Part shown: positions 8,027 through 15,572 of the stretch, piece by piece
How positions within the stretch are numbered: position 1 is the first letter of the stretch
How the letters are laid out: each line of letters opens with the position of its first letter
Assembly: GCA_035255845.1 (NCBI GenBank)
Contig: DATEZE010000258.1
Location: forward strand, 1-31,491
Direction of reading: 5' to 3'
DNA from: JALORV01 sp035255845
Lineage (GTDB): Bacteria > Pseudomonadota > Gammaproteobacteria > Burkholderiales > Burkholderiaceae_F
DNA: 31,491 nt
Program-made: the position numbers and the translations under genes
Notes under the pieces: model-generated
Seen by the model: the letters and a program-made list of their open reading frames with translations, nothing else
Told to the model about the DNA's origin: nothing
Databases searched by the model: none

Positions 8027-10794
8027 TGGATGGCTTCCGGCGCCGTCGAAGCGAGGTCCTCATCATGACTCCACGGCAGCTCGAAGGTGAAGCATGCCCC
8101 GTGGTTTGGTACAGAACGGAGCCACAGGTGACCGCCGAAATGCTCGACGATCTGACGGCTGATCGGTAAGCCCAACCCGGTCCCCTGTGGCCGGCGTGTC
8201 GCGTCGCCACCCTGGTGGAATTTCTCGAAGATCAATGCCTGCTGTTCATCCGGCACGCCCGGGCCGTTGTCCTGCACCTCGACTCTTACCCCCCTTGTGT
8301 CAGACGTCAATCGCATCTCGACCCGACCGCCCTCGGTCGGCACGAACTTGGCCGCGTTCGACAGAAGGTTGAGCAGGACTTGCATCAGACGGTCCGAGTC
8401 GGCCAGCAGCATTGGCACGTGTTCCGGCATCGTCAACGTGAGCGAGGCGCCGCGTTCGCGGAACAACTCGCTCGTTGTCTGTGCGGCCTGTGTCAGCAGT
8501 GCGCGCATGTCGACTTCGCTGTTGCGCCACTCGACACTGCCGGACTCGATCTTGGCCATGTCGAGCACCTGGTTGACCAGCCGCGTCAGACGTTCGGTTT
8601 CGCCGACGATGATGCGGAGGAACTGATGGCGCTGATCGTCACCCATCGCGGTCTCGTCGACCATCAGTTCTGCCAGCGCACGGATCGAAGTCAGCGGCGT
8701 GCGCAGTTCGTGCGTCACCGACGACATGAAGTCGTCCTTGAGCCTGTCCAGGCTCTTCAGCTGTTCGTTGGCAGCGCGCAGCTCAGCGGTCGCACGCTGC
8801 AGCGACAGAGATTTTTCCTCAAGTTCGCGCGAATAGGCGCGCAGTTGCGAAGCTTCGTCGAGGATGCGCATTACATCGTCGAGTCCGAGCGCCTCCTCCT
8901 CGACCGCGGAAGCCACCATCACGCGCGCCGAGGCACTGCCAATCGCGCCAGCGAGCTGTGTCTCGACGAACTGGACGAGCCGCGCGTCGGGCGGGATCTG
9001 TTCGATGCGCGCCACGCCGACCCGCCTCGCATAATCCTCGAACATCCGCCGTGCCGGTTCCATGCCGAGAAAGCGGCCCACCAGAGATAGCAGCTTGGAT
9101 ACCTCGGCACGACCGCGCCAGAACACTGGCCCGTGCTTGCCGTTGCCGTCCTGGGCGCGTTCGAACACATCGACGAACAGCAGAGCCTGGCTGGTCTCCT
9201 GTGCTGACGGTGCGCGGGCGAGTGACACCGCCACGTAAGCGCCGACGTTGGCGAGCAGACTCCAGAATAGTGAATGTGTCAGGCCGTCGAGGCCGGTCAG
9301 CCCGAACAACTGCTCGGGCTTCAGAAGTGCAACGCCCCATGGCCCGTTCGAGACAAAGTCGGTCTGCCACCAGCCGGACTTGGCGATAGACGGCAGCATC
9401 AGCGTGTACACCCACAGCCCGAAACCGAGCACCAGCCCGGCCAGTGCGCCACCGCGTGTACCGCCCCTCCAGTACATGCCGCCGAGCATCGCCGGGGCGA
9501 ACTGAGCCACGGCCGCGAAGCTGATCAGGCCGATGCTAACCAGCGCATAGGCCTCGCCAGCGAGGTGGAAGTAAAGATAGCCGAGCAGCAGCACCGCGAA
9601 GATCGCGGCGCGCCGGATACCCAGCAGCACGCCGGTAAGGTCGCCGCCGAGACGATGGCTGAAGCGCCGGGTGCGTAGCAGCAACGGCATCACAAGGTCG
9701 TTACAAACCATCGTCGATACCGCGATTGCCTCGACGATCACCATGCCGGTGGCGGCCGATAGACCACCGATGAAGGCTACTAGCGCCAGCAGTGGCCGGT
9801 CCATTGCCAGCGGCAGCGACAGTACGAAACTGTCGGCATTCACCTTGCCCGAGCTGAAGTGCAGCAACCCGGCGACCGCGATCGGAAGAACGAACACGTT
9901 GATCAGCAGCATGTACAGCGGAAACGCCCACACCGCGCGCTTGAGGTGCTGCTCGTTGACGTTCTCGACGACCATCACCTGGAACTGCCGCGGCAGAAAG
10001 ATCACCGAGAGCATCGAGAGCACCGTCAGCGCGAACCACTGTTCGTAGGCGAAGGCCTTGCCCTGGCCCAGGCTGAGCAGGCTCTTGATATTGGGATGCG
10101 CGAGCGCTCGCTCGAAGAGATCAGCCGGACCTCCGAACATGCCCCAAGTGATCAGTGTGCCGACCACCATAAAGGCCAACAGCTTGACAATCGACTCGAA
10201 TGCGATTGCGGCGACCATGCCTTCATGGCGTTCGGTGGCGTCCAGGTGCCGAGTGCCGAACACGACAGTGAACCCCGCCAGCAGCAGCGCGACGTACAGG
10301 GTGCTGTCGCGCCACCAGCCAACGACCGCCGGAGCAATCTGTCCTAGCGGAGTCGTCAGCAGCGCGTATCCGGTGGAGACGGCCTTCAGCTGCAGCGCGA
10401 TGTAGGGCACGATGCCGACGACGGTGATCAGCGTCACGAGCCCGGCCAGCAGTGGGCTCTTGCCGTAACGGCTGGCGACGAAGTCGGCAATCGAGGTGAT
10501 GCGGTAGGTCTTGGCAATGCGGATCATTTTTCGCACCACCATCCACGCCAGCACCATTGCCAGGGTGGGGCCGAGGTAGATCGGCAGGAACCAGACACCG
10601 CCCGAGGCGGCACGGCCGACGCTGCCGAAGTAGGTCCAGGCTGTGCAGTACACCGCCATCGACAGCGAGTAAGTCCAGGCGTTGTCGATGATCGAGCGTC
10701 CCTGCTGAGCGCGTCGGTCGCCGACCCATGCCACCGCGAACAGCAGCAACAGGTATGCGAACGACGCGACGATGACCAGTGGGGCCGCGAGCAT
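8023..10794 (-). CDS. Sodium:solute symporter (SLC5)-histidine kinase fusion, CbrA/CrbS-like sensor
   Basis: 923 residues. The N-terminal ~530 form an SLC5/PutP-type transporter of about 13 membrane helices. Residues ~540-645 fit the STAC linker found in such sensors, followed by a helical coil (~650-690). The kinase core has His695 (THELRTPL), N-box Asn813 (LLSNAAKF), G1 DNGPG (842-846) and G2 GTGLGLPIS (871-879). Family members couple a transporter-like sensor to carbon-source control: CbrA senses histidine or C/N balance and CrbS controls acetate use. Unlike Pseudomonas CbrA, I see no PAS domain between STAC and the H-box. It sits downstream of an ActP/DUF485 pair, favouring acetate or a short-chain acid as signal (inference). 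The start is 2 bases after the preceding small gene's stop. Confidence 0.93.
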   Translation of the reverse strand: MLAAPLVIVASFAYLLLLFAVAWVGDRRAQQGRSIIDNAWTYSLSMAVYCTAWTYFGSVGRAASGGVWFLPIYLGPTLAMVLAWMVVRKMIRIAKTYRITSIADFVASRYGKSPLLAGLVTLITVVGIVPYIALQLKAVSTGYALLTTPLGQIAPAVVGWWRDSTLYVALLLAGFTVVFGTRHLDATERHEGMVAAIAFESIVKLLAFMVVGTLITWGMFGGPADLFERALAHPNIKSLLSLGQGKAFAYEQWFALTVLSMLSVIFLPRQFQVMVVENVNEQHLKRAVWAFPLYMLLINVFVLPIAVAGLLHFSSGKVNADSFVLSLPLAMDRPLLALVAFIGGLSAATGMVIVEAIAVSTMVCNDLVMPLLLRTRRFSHRLGGDLTGVLLGIRRAAIFAVLLLGYLYFHLAGEAYALVSIGLISFAAVAQFAPAMLGGMYWRGGTRGGALAGLVLGFGLWVYTLMLPSIAKSGWWQTDFVSNGPWGVALLKPEQLFGLTGLDGLTHSLFWSLLANVGAYVAVSLARAPSAQETSQALLFVDVFERAQDGNGKHGPVFWRGRAEVSKLLSLVGRFLGMEPARRMFEDYARRVGVARIEQIPPDARLVQFVETQLAGAIGSASARVMVASAVEEEALGLDDVMRILDEASQLRAYSRELEEKSLSLQRATAELRAANEQLKSLDRLKDDFMSSVTHELRTPLTSIRALAELMVDETAMGDDQRHQFLRIIVGETERLTRLVNQVLDMAKIESGSVEWRNSEVDMRALLTQAAQTTSELFRERGASLTLTMPEHVPMLLADSDRLMQVLLNLLSNAAKFVPTEGGRVEMRLTSDTRGVRVEVQDNGPGVPDEQQALIFEKFHQGGDATRRPQGTGLGLPISRQIVEHFGGHLWLRSVPNHGACFTFELPWSHDEDLASTAPEAIQ

Positions 10795-10796
10795 TG

Positions 10797-10994
10797 CTAA
10801 CGATCAATGCGCTCGACGGTCCAGCCCACAACCGCAATCAGCACGCCCCAGCCGATGAACAGCGCCGCCGGAAACAATGGCAGGCCAAACAGCGTGAGGT
10901 CGCGGTCCCACAGCGCCAGGAGCGGAAAGTTGAACAGCACCATGCCGCCGAAGAACAGCGCCACCAGGCGTTGCCCACCCAGGCCCTTGATCAC
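10797..10994 (-). CDS. Small two-helix membrane protein preceding the SLC5 kinase
   Basis: 65 residues with two hydrophobic helices (about 10-28 and 36-58) and a charged C-terminus. The GTG start has a good ribosome-binding site: GAGGAG about 6 bases upstream on the minus strand. Its stop is only 2 bases before the kinase gene, so the two are almost certainly translationally coupled. This resembles the arrangement of the small cbrX gene ahead of cbrA in Pseudomonas; sequence homology cannot be judged here. It may assist folding or signalling of the kinase (inference). Confidence 0.75.
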   Translation of the reverse strand: MIKGLGGQRLVALFFGGMVLFNFPLLALWDRDLTLFGLPLFPAALFIGWGVLIAVVGWTVERIDR

Positions 10995-11077
10995 CGTCGT
11001 CTCCTCGTCACCCGCAGCGATTGTGCCGCGTCGCAGTCGGTTCTGGTGCTGCGCGCAGATCTCAGTTCAAGGTCCAG

Positions 11078-11110
11078 AAAAACAGTGGCCCCGCAAGCGG
11101 GGCCACTGTT
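11078..11110 (-). terminator. Strong Rho-independent terminator after the ActP-like gene
   Basis: On the minus strand a perfect 14-bp stem (AACAGTGGCCCCGC and its complement, 11081-11094 and 11097-11110) runs straight into TTTTT. It begins about 20 bases after the symporter stop codon. It separates the DUF485-symporter unit from the small-membrane-protein/kinase unit, which therefore needs its own promoter within 10995-11077 or depends on read-through. Confidence 0.92.
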
Positions 11111-11131
11111 GTCACTGCCACGAGTCTCGGA

Positions 11132-13033
11132 TCAATGAGCCGTTGCCTTGGCGGCAAGGATGCCGGTGGTCTGGCGGACATACAGCTCGTCCCACATGTC
11201 CTCGGAGCGCTTGTCGCGATACAGCAGCGAGCCCAGGATCACCGCAAGGAAGCCGAGCGGGATCGAGATTAGGCCGGGATTGCGCAGTTCGAACAGCGGC
11301 TTCTCGAGTCCCACGATGCTGGTGTCGTCGCCCTTGAACTTCTCGAGGTTCGCCTTCGCTGTGCCGATGGCCTTGTCGAGTGCGGCCTTGTCCTTCTCGG
11401 CCTTGGCGACCTTCGCCGCGTCCCCGGAGGCGAGCGCCTCGGTGATCGGTGCCATCTTTGCCGGCGCGCCGTCGATTACTTTCTGCGCGGCCGCCTTGAT
11501 CGCCTTCGGGTAAGTGAGGTTCGGCGACACCATCACGAGGCCGATTGCCGCCACCGTGCCCACGATCATTCCGGCCACGATTCCGCCGGTGTTGCAACGC
11601 TTCCAGAACAGCGTCAACAGCACGCACGGGAAGTTGGCGGAAGAGGCCACCGCGAAGGCTAGGGCCACCAAGTGCGCGACGTTCTGGCCCTTGGCGGAAA
11701 TGCCGATGACGATGGCCATGGCGCCGACGAAGAGGGTGGCGATCCGTGCGGCCTTGACCTGCTCCTGCGGCGTCACGTGCTCCTTGCGGATCACTCCGAC
11801 GTAAAGGTCGTGCGCCATTGCGCTGGCGGCGGCCAGCACCAGTCCTGCGACCACGGCGACGATGGTGGCGAATGCAACGGCCGAGACGAAGGCCATGAAG
11901 AGGTTGCCACCCAGCGAGTCGGGGCCGCCACCCAGGGCTTGCGCCAGCAGCGGATTGGCCATGTTGCCGCCCGGATCGATGCCGGCGATCACCGTGGGGC
12001 CGACCTTCATCGCTGCGGCCATGCCAAGGAACAGCGTCAGCACGTAGAAGCCGCCGATGATGGCCATCGCCCAGTTCACCGACGTGCGCGCCGCCTGCGC
12101 CGTCGGCACCGTGAAGAACCGCATCAGGATGTGAGGCATGCCGGCCGTGCCGAACACCAGTGCCATGCCCAGCGAGATCTGGTCCAGCGGCACCTTGAGG
12201 AACAGTCCGGGCTCAAGGAAGATCTGCCCGAGTTGCGTCGCAGAGAGGTTGGTGGCCTTGTCGCCGATCAGCGCGGCGACGCGGGCCTGGACCTTCGCAT
12301 CGCCGACGACGTTGGCGAGGAAGTCGCCGAAGAATCCGTACTGGCTCCAGACCAGGATGACCATCAGGATCGAGGCGCACACCAGCAGGACGGCCTTGAT
12401 GATCTGCACCCAGGTCGTGGCGACCATGCCGCCGAACAGCACGTAGGCCAACATCAGCACGCCTACGGTGACCACCGATATCTCATAGTCGATGCCGATC
12501 AATGTCTTGATCAGCACGCCGGCGCCGACCATCTGCGCGGTCAGGTAGAAGGTGGACACCGTGATCGTGGAGATGGCGCCAACGATGCGCGCCTTCTTCG
12601 GGTCGTTGCGATACGCGAGAATGTCCGACAGCGTGTACTTGCCGATGTTCCGGCACGGCTCGGCGATCACTAGCAGCACGGTGATGTAGGCGACGAGCCA
12701 GCCCACCGAGTACATGAAGCCGTCGTAGCCATACAGCGAGATCAGGCCGGCGATGCCGAGAAACGATGCCGCCGACAGGTAATCGCCTGCAATCGCCCAA
12801 CCATTCTGCAATCCGGACACGCCGCCGCCGGCGGCGTAAAAGTCCGCGGCTGTCTTGACGCGCTTGGCCGCCACGTAGGTGACGTACATCGTTACGGAGA
12901 TGATGGCGCCGAAGACCAGGAAGGTCAGCCACTTCCAGTTGTCGGCGACAGCGCCCTGCGCCAACGCCGGCAGCGCGATCAGCGGCAGCGCCAGCGCGCC
13001 TGCCGCAAAAAGCAGGATTCGTTTCTTGTCCAT
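11132..13033 (-). CDS. actP: Cation/acetate symporter, ActP-like (SSS family)
   Basis: 633-residue sodium:solute symporter, probably importing acetate or related short monocarboxylates. Seen: an N-terminal signal-like segment (about 5-26, ending ALPALAQG) and ActP-type text such as AIAGDYLSAASFLGIAGLI (80-98) and EPCRNIGKYTLSDI. There are about 13 further membrane helices. E. coli ActP has 549 residues; the extra length is largely a hydrophilic Lys/Ala-rich, probably helical insert at about 508-580, before the last helix. It follows the DUF485 gene by 3 bases with ribosome-binding site GGGAG overlapping that gene's stop, the usual yjcH-actP arrangement. Acetate as substrate is inferred from family and context. 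Confidence 0.88.
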   Translation of the reverse strand: MDKKRILLFAAGALALPLIALPALAQGAVADNWKWLTFLVFGAIISVTMYVTYVAAKRVKTAADFYAAGGGVSGLQNGWAIAGDYLSAASFLGIAGLISLYGYDGFMYSVGWLVAYITVLLVIAEPCRNIGKYTLSDILAYRNDPKKARIVGAISTITVSTFYLTAQMVGAGVLIKTLIGIDYEISVVTVGVLMLAYVLFGGMVATTWVQIIKAVLLVCASILMVILVWSQYGFFGDFLANVVGDAKVQARVAALIGDKATNLSATQLGQIFLEPGLFLKVPLDQISLGMALVFGTAGMPHILMRFFTVPTAQAARTSVNWAMAIIGGFYVLTLFLGMAAAMKVGPTVIAGIDPGGNMANPLLAQALGGGPDSLGGNLFMAFVSAVAFATIVAVVAGLVLAAASAMAHDLYVGVIRKEHVTPQEQVKAARIATLFVGAMAIVIGISAKGQNVAHLVALAFAVASSANFPCVLLTLFWKRCNTGGIVAGMIVGTVAAIGLVMVSPNLTYPKAIKAAAQKVIDGAPAKMAPITEALASGDAAKVAKAEKDKAALDKAIGTAKANLEKFKGDDTSIVGLEKPLFELRNPGLISIPLGFLAVILGSLLYRDKRSEDMWDELYVRQTTGILAAKATAH

Positions 13034-13036
13034 CGC

Positions 13037-13384
13037 TTAGCTCCCGATCCTGTCGGCGTCGCGGACGAGTTCCGCCGCCATCGCATCGAATTTCTTCGCC
13101 TTCGCCGTGTAGTAGAAGGCAATGCCCCAGGCGACGATGAACTGCGAAAGCGCGAACAGGATGCCGACATTGACGACGCCGTAGACCTTGATTTTGAAGA
13201 GGTCGGTGAAATAAGCCGCGCCGATCGGCAGCAGGAAGTAATAGATCAGCGAGAAGACCATCAGGCCGGTCAGGAAGCCGACCTTCTTCGAGTGCAGCGT
13301 CTGGAAGCGCGGATCCTCATCGATCGCCTGCCAGTTCAGTGCTGCGCGTGGCGCCTGTATACCCGGCATTGCAGCGGTTGACAT
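13037..13384 (-). CDS. DUF485 family inner-membrane protein (YjcH-like)
   Basis: 115 residues with two membrane helices (about 37-58 and 70-93), and the DUF485 hallmarks: F..L..KK..F near the N-terminus, YYFLLP, and VNVGILFALSQFIVAW followed by YYTAKAKKFD. DUF485 proteins are nearly always encoded directly upstream of ActP-type symporters, as here, and are thought to support the transporter; no enzymatic role is known. The ATG has a strong ribosome-binding site (GGGAGGA). It is the first gene of the symporter unit. Confidence 0.9.
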   Translation of the reverse strand: MSTAAMPGIQAPRAALNWQAIDEDPRFQTLHSKKVGFLTGLMVFSLIYYFLLPIGAAYFTDLFKIKVYGVVNVGILFALSQFIVAWGIAFYYTAKAKKFDAMAAELVRDADRIGS

Positions 13385-13699
13385 CTTTTCCTCCCAAGGA
13401 AACGGACGGAGTGCCGTTTCTAGAATAGACCGGCTGATCCCCGACGAGCGAGGCCGCGTCTGGATCTTTTTCGTTGTCGGCGCTACGACGATATGCGCAA
13501 AAACTGTCGCTCAGCTTACGGGCATGCGCGCACTTGTTGATCTACGTCTAATGAGCCCGACCCGGGTTACGGACTCGAGGTCACGGTGGCGGCTGTTGCG
13601 CCGCGCCATTCGGTCGGCCCCGCCGGTCGCCGAGTGTGCTCGCCAATTGCACAGCGTTGCGTCCCCAAGCGACTCCTGGCGCGGTCCGTCCGGACCGTG
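13385..13699. other. 315-base intergenic region upstream of DUF485-actP, with an inverted repeat
   Basis: No gene is visible. Immediately upstream of the DUF485 ribosome-binding site lies a 7-bp inverted repeat, GAAACGG (13399-13405) and CCGTTTC (13414-13420), next to a weak -10-like TATTCT on the minus strand (13422-13427). This could be an operator or leader hairpin for the symporter unit. No convincing -35 is seen. At the other end, just after the lipoprotein stop, is hairpin CGGTCC-(4)-GGACCG (13682-13697) without a U-tract, a weak terminator candidate. Confidence 0.35.
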
Positions 13700-14347
13700 T
13701 TAGACGATGCCGTCCTTGGTCATTGTCGATACGATCAACTGCACGAACTGATCGATCAGCTTCTGCGCGGAGTCGTAGCCGGTCGACGTGGTCGTTGCCG
13801 CGGACCATACGACGGTGGCATTGCGCGCCTCGAAGACGCGCGTGTCGGCATGCACGTTCTGTGTCGTCGTCACTTGGGGCGGAATGGCCCACATCGTGTT
13901 GTAGTAGCCGGCAAAGCCGCCCCATCCTGGGCCCCAACCGCCGCCCCAGCAACAGCCCGGACCCCACGCCGGCCCCATCACCATGCCGGGCGAGACGTTC
14001 ACCTGGGTCGACACGTTGATGATGCGGCTCACCATGGCATATGCGACTCCGGCGTCGGCAATTCCGCGGCGCAGCTGTTCCTCGTTGATCGGCCCTTCTT
14101 CGTTGAAGTACGCGTACGCGGGCACTGCCTTGATGCCCAATGCGCCAAGCGCGGCCACCATGCGGTCCTCGTAGATCCGGCGCATCGCCGTGTCGCGGAC
14201 CGCTCCGACCACCATCACGCTGCGCACGGGCCGCTTGCCGGCAAATTCCGGATTGACCCACTGTGCATCCAGCGAGGTCGACGTGGCACATGCGCCTACG
14301 AGTGCGGCGGCGCTGATGCAGAGGGCGATGGTCAGTCGATTCAGCAT
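13700..14347 (-). CDS. DUF4136-like outer-membrane lipoprotein with a Gly/Trp-rich segment
   Basis: 215 residues. The N-terminus is a lipoprotein signal with the Cys at residue 20 (LVGAC), so the mature protein is lipidated. The body, with W.NPEF near the start and a late ATVVWSA strand, resembles the DUF4136 family of small lipoproteins of unknown role, though I cannot confirm this without a profile search. Between about 124 and 150 is a very Gly/Trp/Pro-rich stretch including two adjacent Cys. The start has ribosome-binding site AGGGAG about 7 bases upstream. It lies 53 bases downstream of the formylglutamate amidohydrolase gene and may be co-transcribed with it. Confidence 0.75.
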   Translation of the reverse strand: MLNRLTIALCISAAALVGACATSTSLDAQWVNPEFAGKRPVRSVMVVGAVRDTAMRRIYEDRMVAALGALGIKAVPAYAYFNEEGPINEEQLRRGIADAGVAYAMVSRIINVSTQVNVSPGMVMGPAWGPGCCWGGGWGPGWGGFAGYYNTMWAIPPQVTTTQNVHADTRVFEARNATVVWSAATTTSTGYDSAQKLIDQFVQLIVSTMTKDGIV

Positions 14348-14400
14348 TGCACGCTCCCTGAAGTGGCGGCGGCCGCCGTCGCGGCGGCAGACTTTCTAGG

Positions 14401-15261
14401 TTAGCGCAAGCGGCGCTGCGCGTAATCGCGGATCGCATCGATCATCTGCAAGAGGTCGCGCTGGACGGCCGCGAAGCCGCCATGCGGTGTCCGTGCGCGC
14501 TCGTCCATGTATAGACGCTTATTGATCTCGATCTGCAGGCTATGCCTGCCGCGTGCTGGATTGGAGTAGGCACGCACCAGTTCAACGCCCTTGTAAGGAT
14601 CGTTGACCCTCACGTCGTAGCCAAGCGCGACCAGCGTCGCACGCACGAACTGCGTGAAGGCCGGATCACACGTTGTCCCATCGCGGTCGCCGAGCACGAA
14701 ATCGGTGCGCCGCGTGCCGGGACCGCCTTCGCCCATTTTGCCGGCGACCGAGTTCATCGAGTGGCAGTTGAGATGGAAGACCTCGCCATGCAGCTGGTGC
14801 GCGTCGTTCAGCAGATCGACCAGTGCCCGGTGATACGGCATGTGAAAGCGCTCGATCCGCAGCCGCACTTCCTCGACCTTGAGGCGGCGCCGGTAGATTT
14901 CGCGGCCGTCGTCAAGCGTGCGCCAGATCAGCGCCTTGCCGATTCGTGCCTTGCCGCTCGGCATGTACTCGTGCGGCCACGCGCCACCTTCAATCAGATC
15001 GAGATCGACGTCGCCGTGATGCCTGTTGGGGTCGAGGTAAGTGCGCGGCCAGCGCGCGGCGAGCAGCGGGATGCCGGATCCGGTCGCGGGCAGATATAGC
15101 TGGTCGACGAAGCAGTCTTCGCCGTCGCGCAGGTCGAATTCGGAAACGGCGGCATCAAAGTCCGTCGGGAACTCGGATCCCGAATGCGGCGAGTCGAGCA
15201 CGAGCGCCGTCGCTGGCCGCCGGAGGCCGTGCAGGATGATGGCTGCGGAGTCGAGGGTCAC
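14401..15261 (-). CDS. N-formylglutamate amidohydrolase family protein
   Basis: 286 residues. The family hydrolyses N-formyl-L-glutamate to glutamate and formate, the last step of one histidine-degradation route (HutG/HutF type), and belongs to a zinc-dependent amidohydrolase fold. Seen: LDSPHSGSEFP (22-32), a central DPNRHHGDVD, HLNCHSMNS with candidate metal ligands, and LQIEINKRLYMDE near the C-terminus. The start is GTG 15261 with no clear ribosome-binding site and no better alternative. No other hut gene is nearby, so the exact substrate is uncertain. Confidence 0.87.
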   Translation of the reverse strand: MTLDSAAIILHGLRRPATALVLDSPHSGSEFPTDFDAAVSEFDLRDGEDCFVDQLYLPATGSGIPLLAARWPRTYLDPNRHHGDVDLDLIEGGAWPHEYMPSGKARIGKALIWRTLDDGREIYRRRLKVEEVRLRIERFHMPYHRALVDLLNDAHQLHGEVFHLNCHSMNSVAGKMGEGGPGTRRTDFVLGDRDGTTCDPAFTQFVRATLVALGYDVRVNDPYKGVELVRAYSNPARGRHSLQIEINKRLYMDERARTPHGGFAAVQRDLLQMIDAIRDYAQRRLR

Positions 15262-15366
15262 GCCAGAACGCGGAATGAGTTGCGGAACAGGAGCTTAGCG
15301 GGCGGCCACGGCGCGCGCTCGCTGTGCGCAAGACGCGCGCAATGAACGTGCCCGCGGCTGCTCCGC

Positions 15367-15372
15367 TATACT
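15367..15372 (+). promoter_or_regulatory. Probable -10 box of the tRNA-Phe promoter
   Basis: TATACT lies 42 bases before the tRNA start and is followed by a GC-rich discriminator (TCGCGCCC), as in stringently controlled stable-RNA promoters. The -35 region (TGAACG near 15343) is a poor match at 18 bases spacing. Confidence 0.42.
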
Positions 15373-15414
15373 TCGCGCCCTTCGCGATGGCCTCAATCGC
15401 CGTCCTGCAACCCA

Positions 15415-15490
<76 letters not shown>

Positions 15491-15537
15491 AATTTCGCGA
15501 GCGCAGCGGCAACGCCGAATCCAGGCGAAATGTCCCC

Positions 15538-15572
15538 CTCGGCCACAGTGCCTGCTGAGGCATCCGGCCGAG
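15538..15572. terminator. Two-part hairpin between convergent tRNA-Phe and CYTH-like genes
   Basis: Outer stem CTCGGCC/GGCCGAG (15538-15544, 15566-15572) encloses an inner stem TGCCT/AGGCA (15549-15553, 15558-15562). It fills the space directly up to the CYTH-like stop codon (15573-15575) and downstream of the tRNA. Neither strand has a U-tract, so it may act as a bidirectional block or RNA 3'-end stabiliser and not as a classical terminator. Confidence 0.45.

Noticed and set aside
11014..11027. Sigma-54-like GG-N10-GC element (minus strand) upstream of the small membrane protein/kinase unit
   Set aside because: The transcript would start only about 8 bases before the GTG, excluding the GAGGAG ribosome-binding site.
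11672..12673. Plus-strand frame of 333 codons opposite the ActP-like symporter
   Set aside because: His/Asp/Arg-rich composition without any family feature; mirror of the membrane-protein coding pattern.
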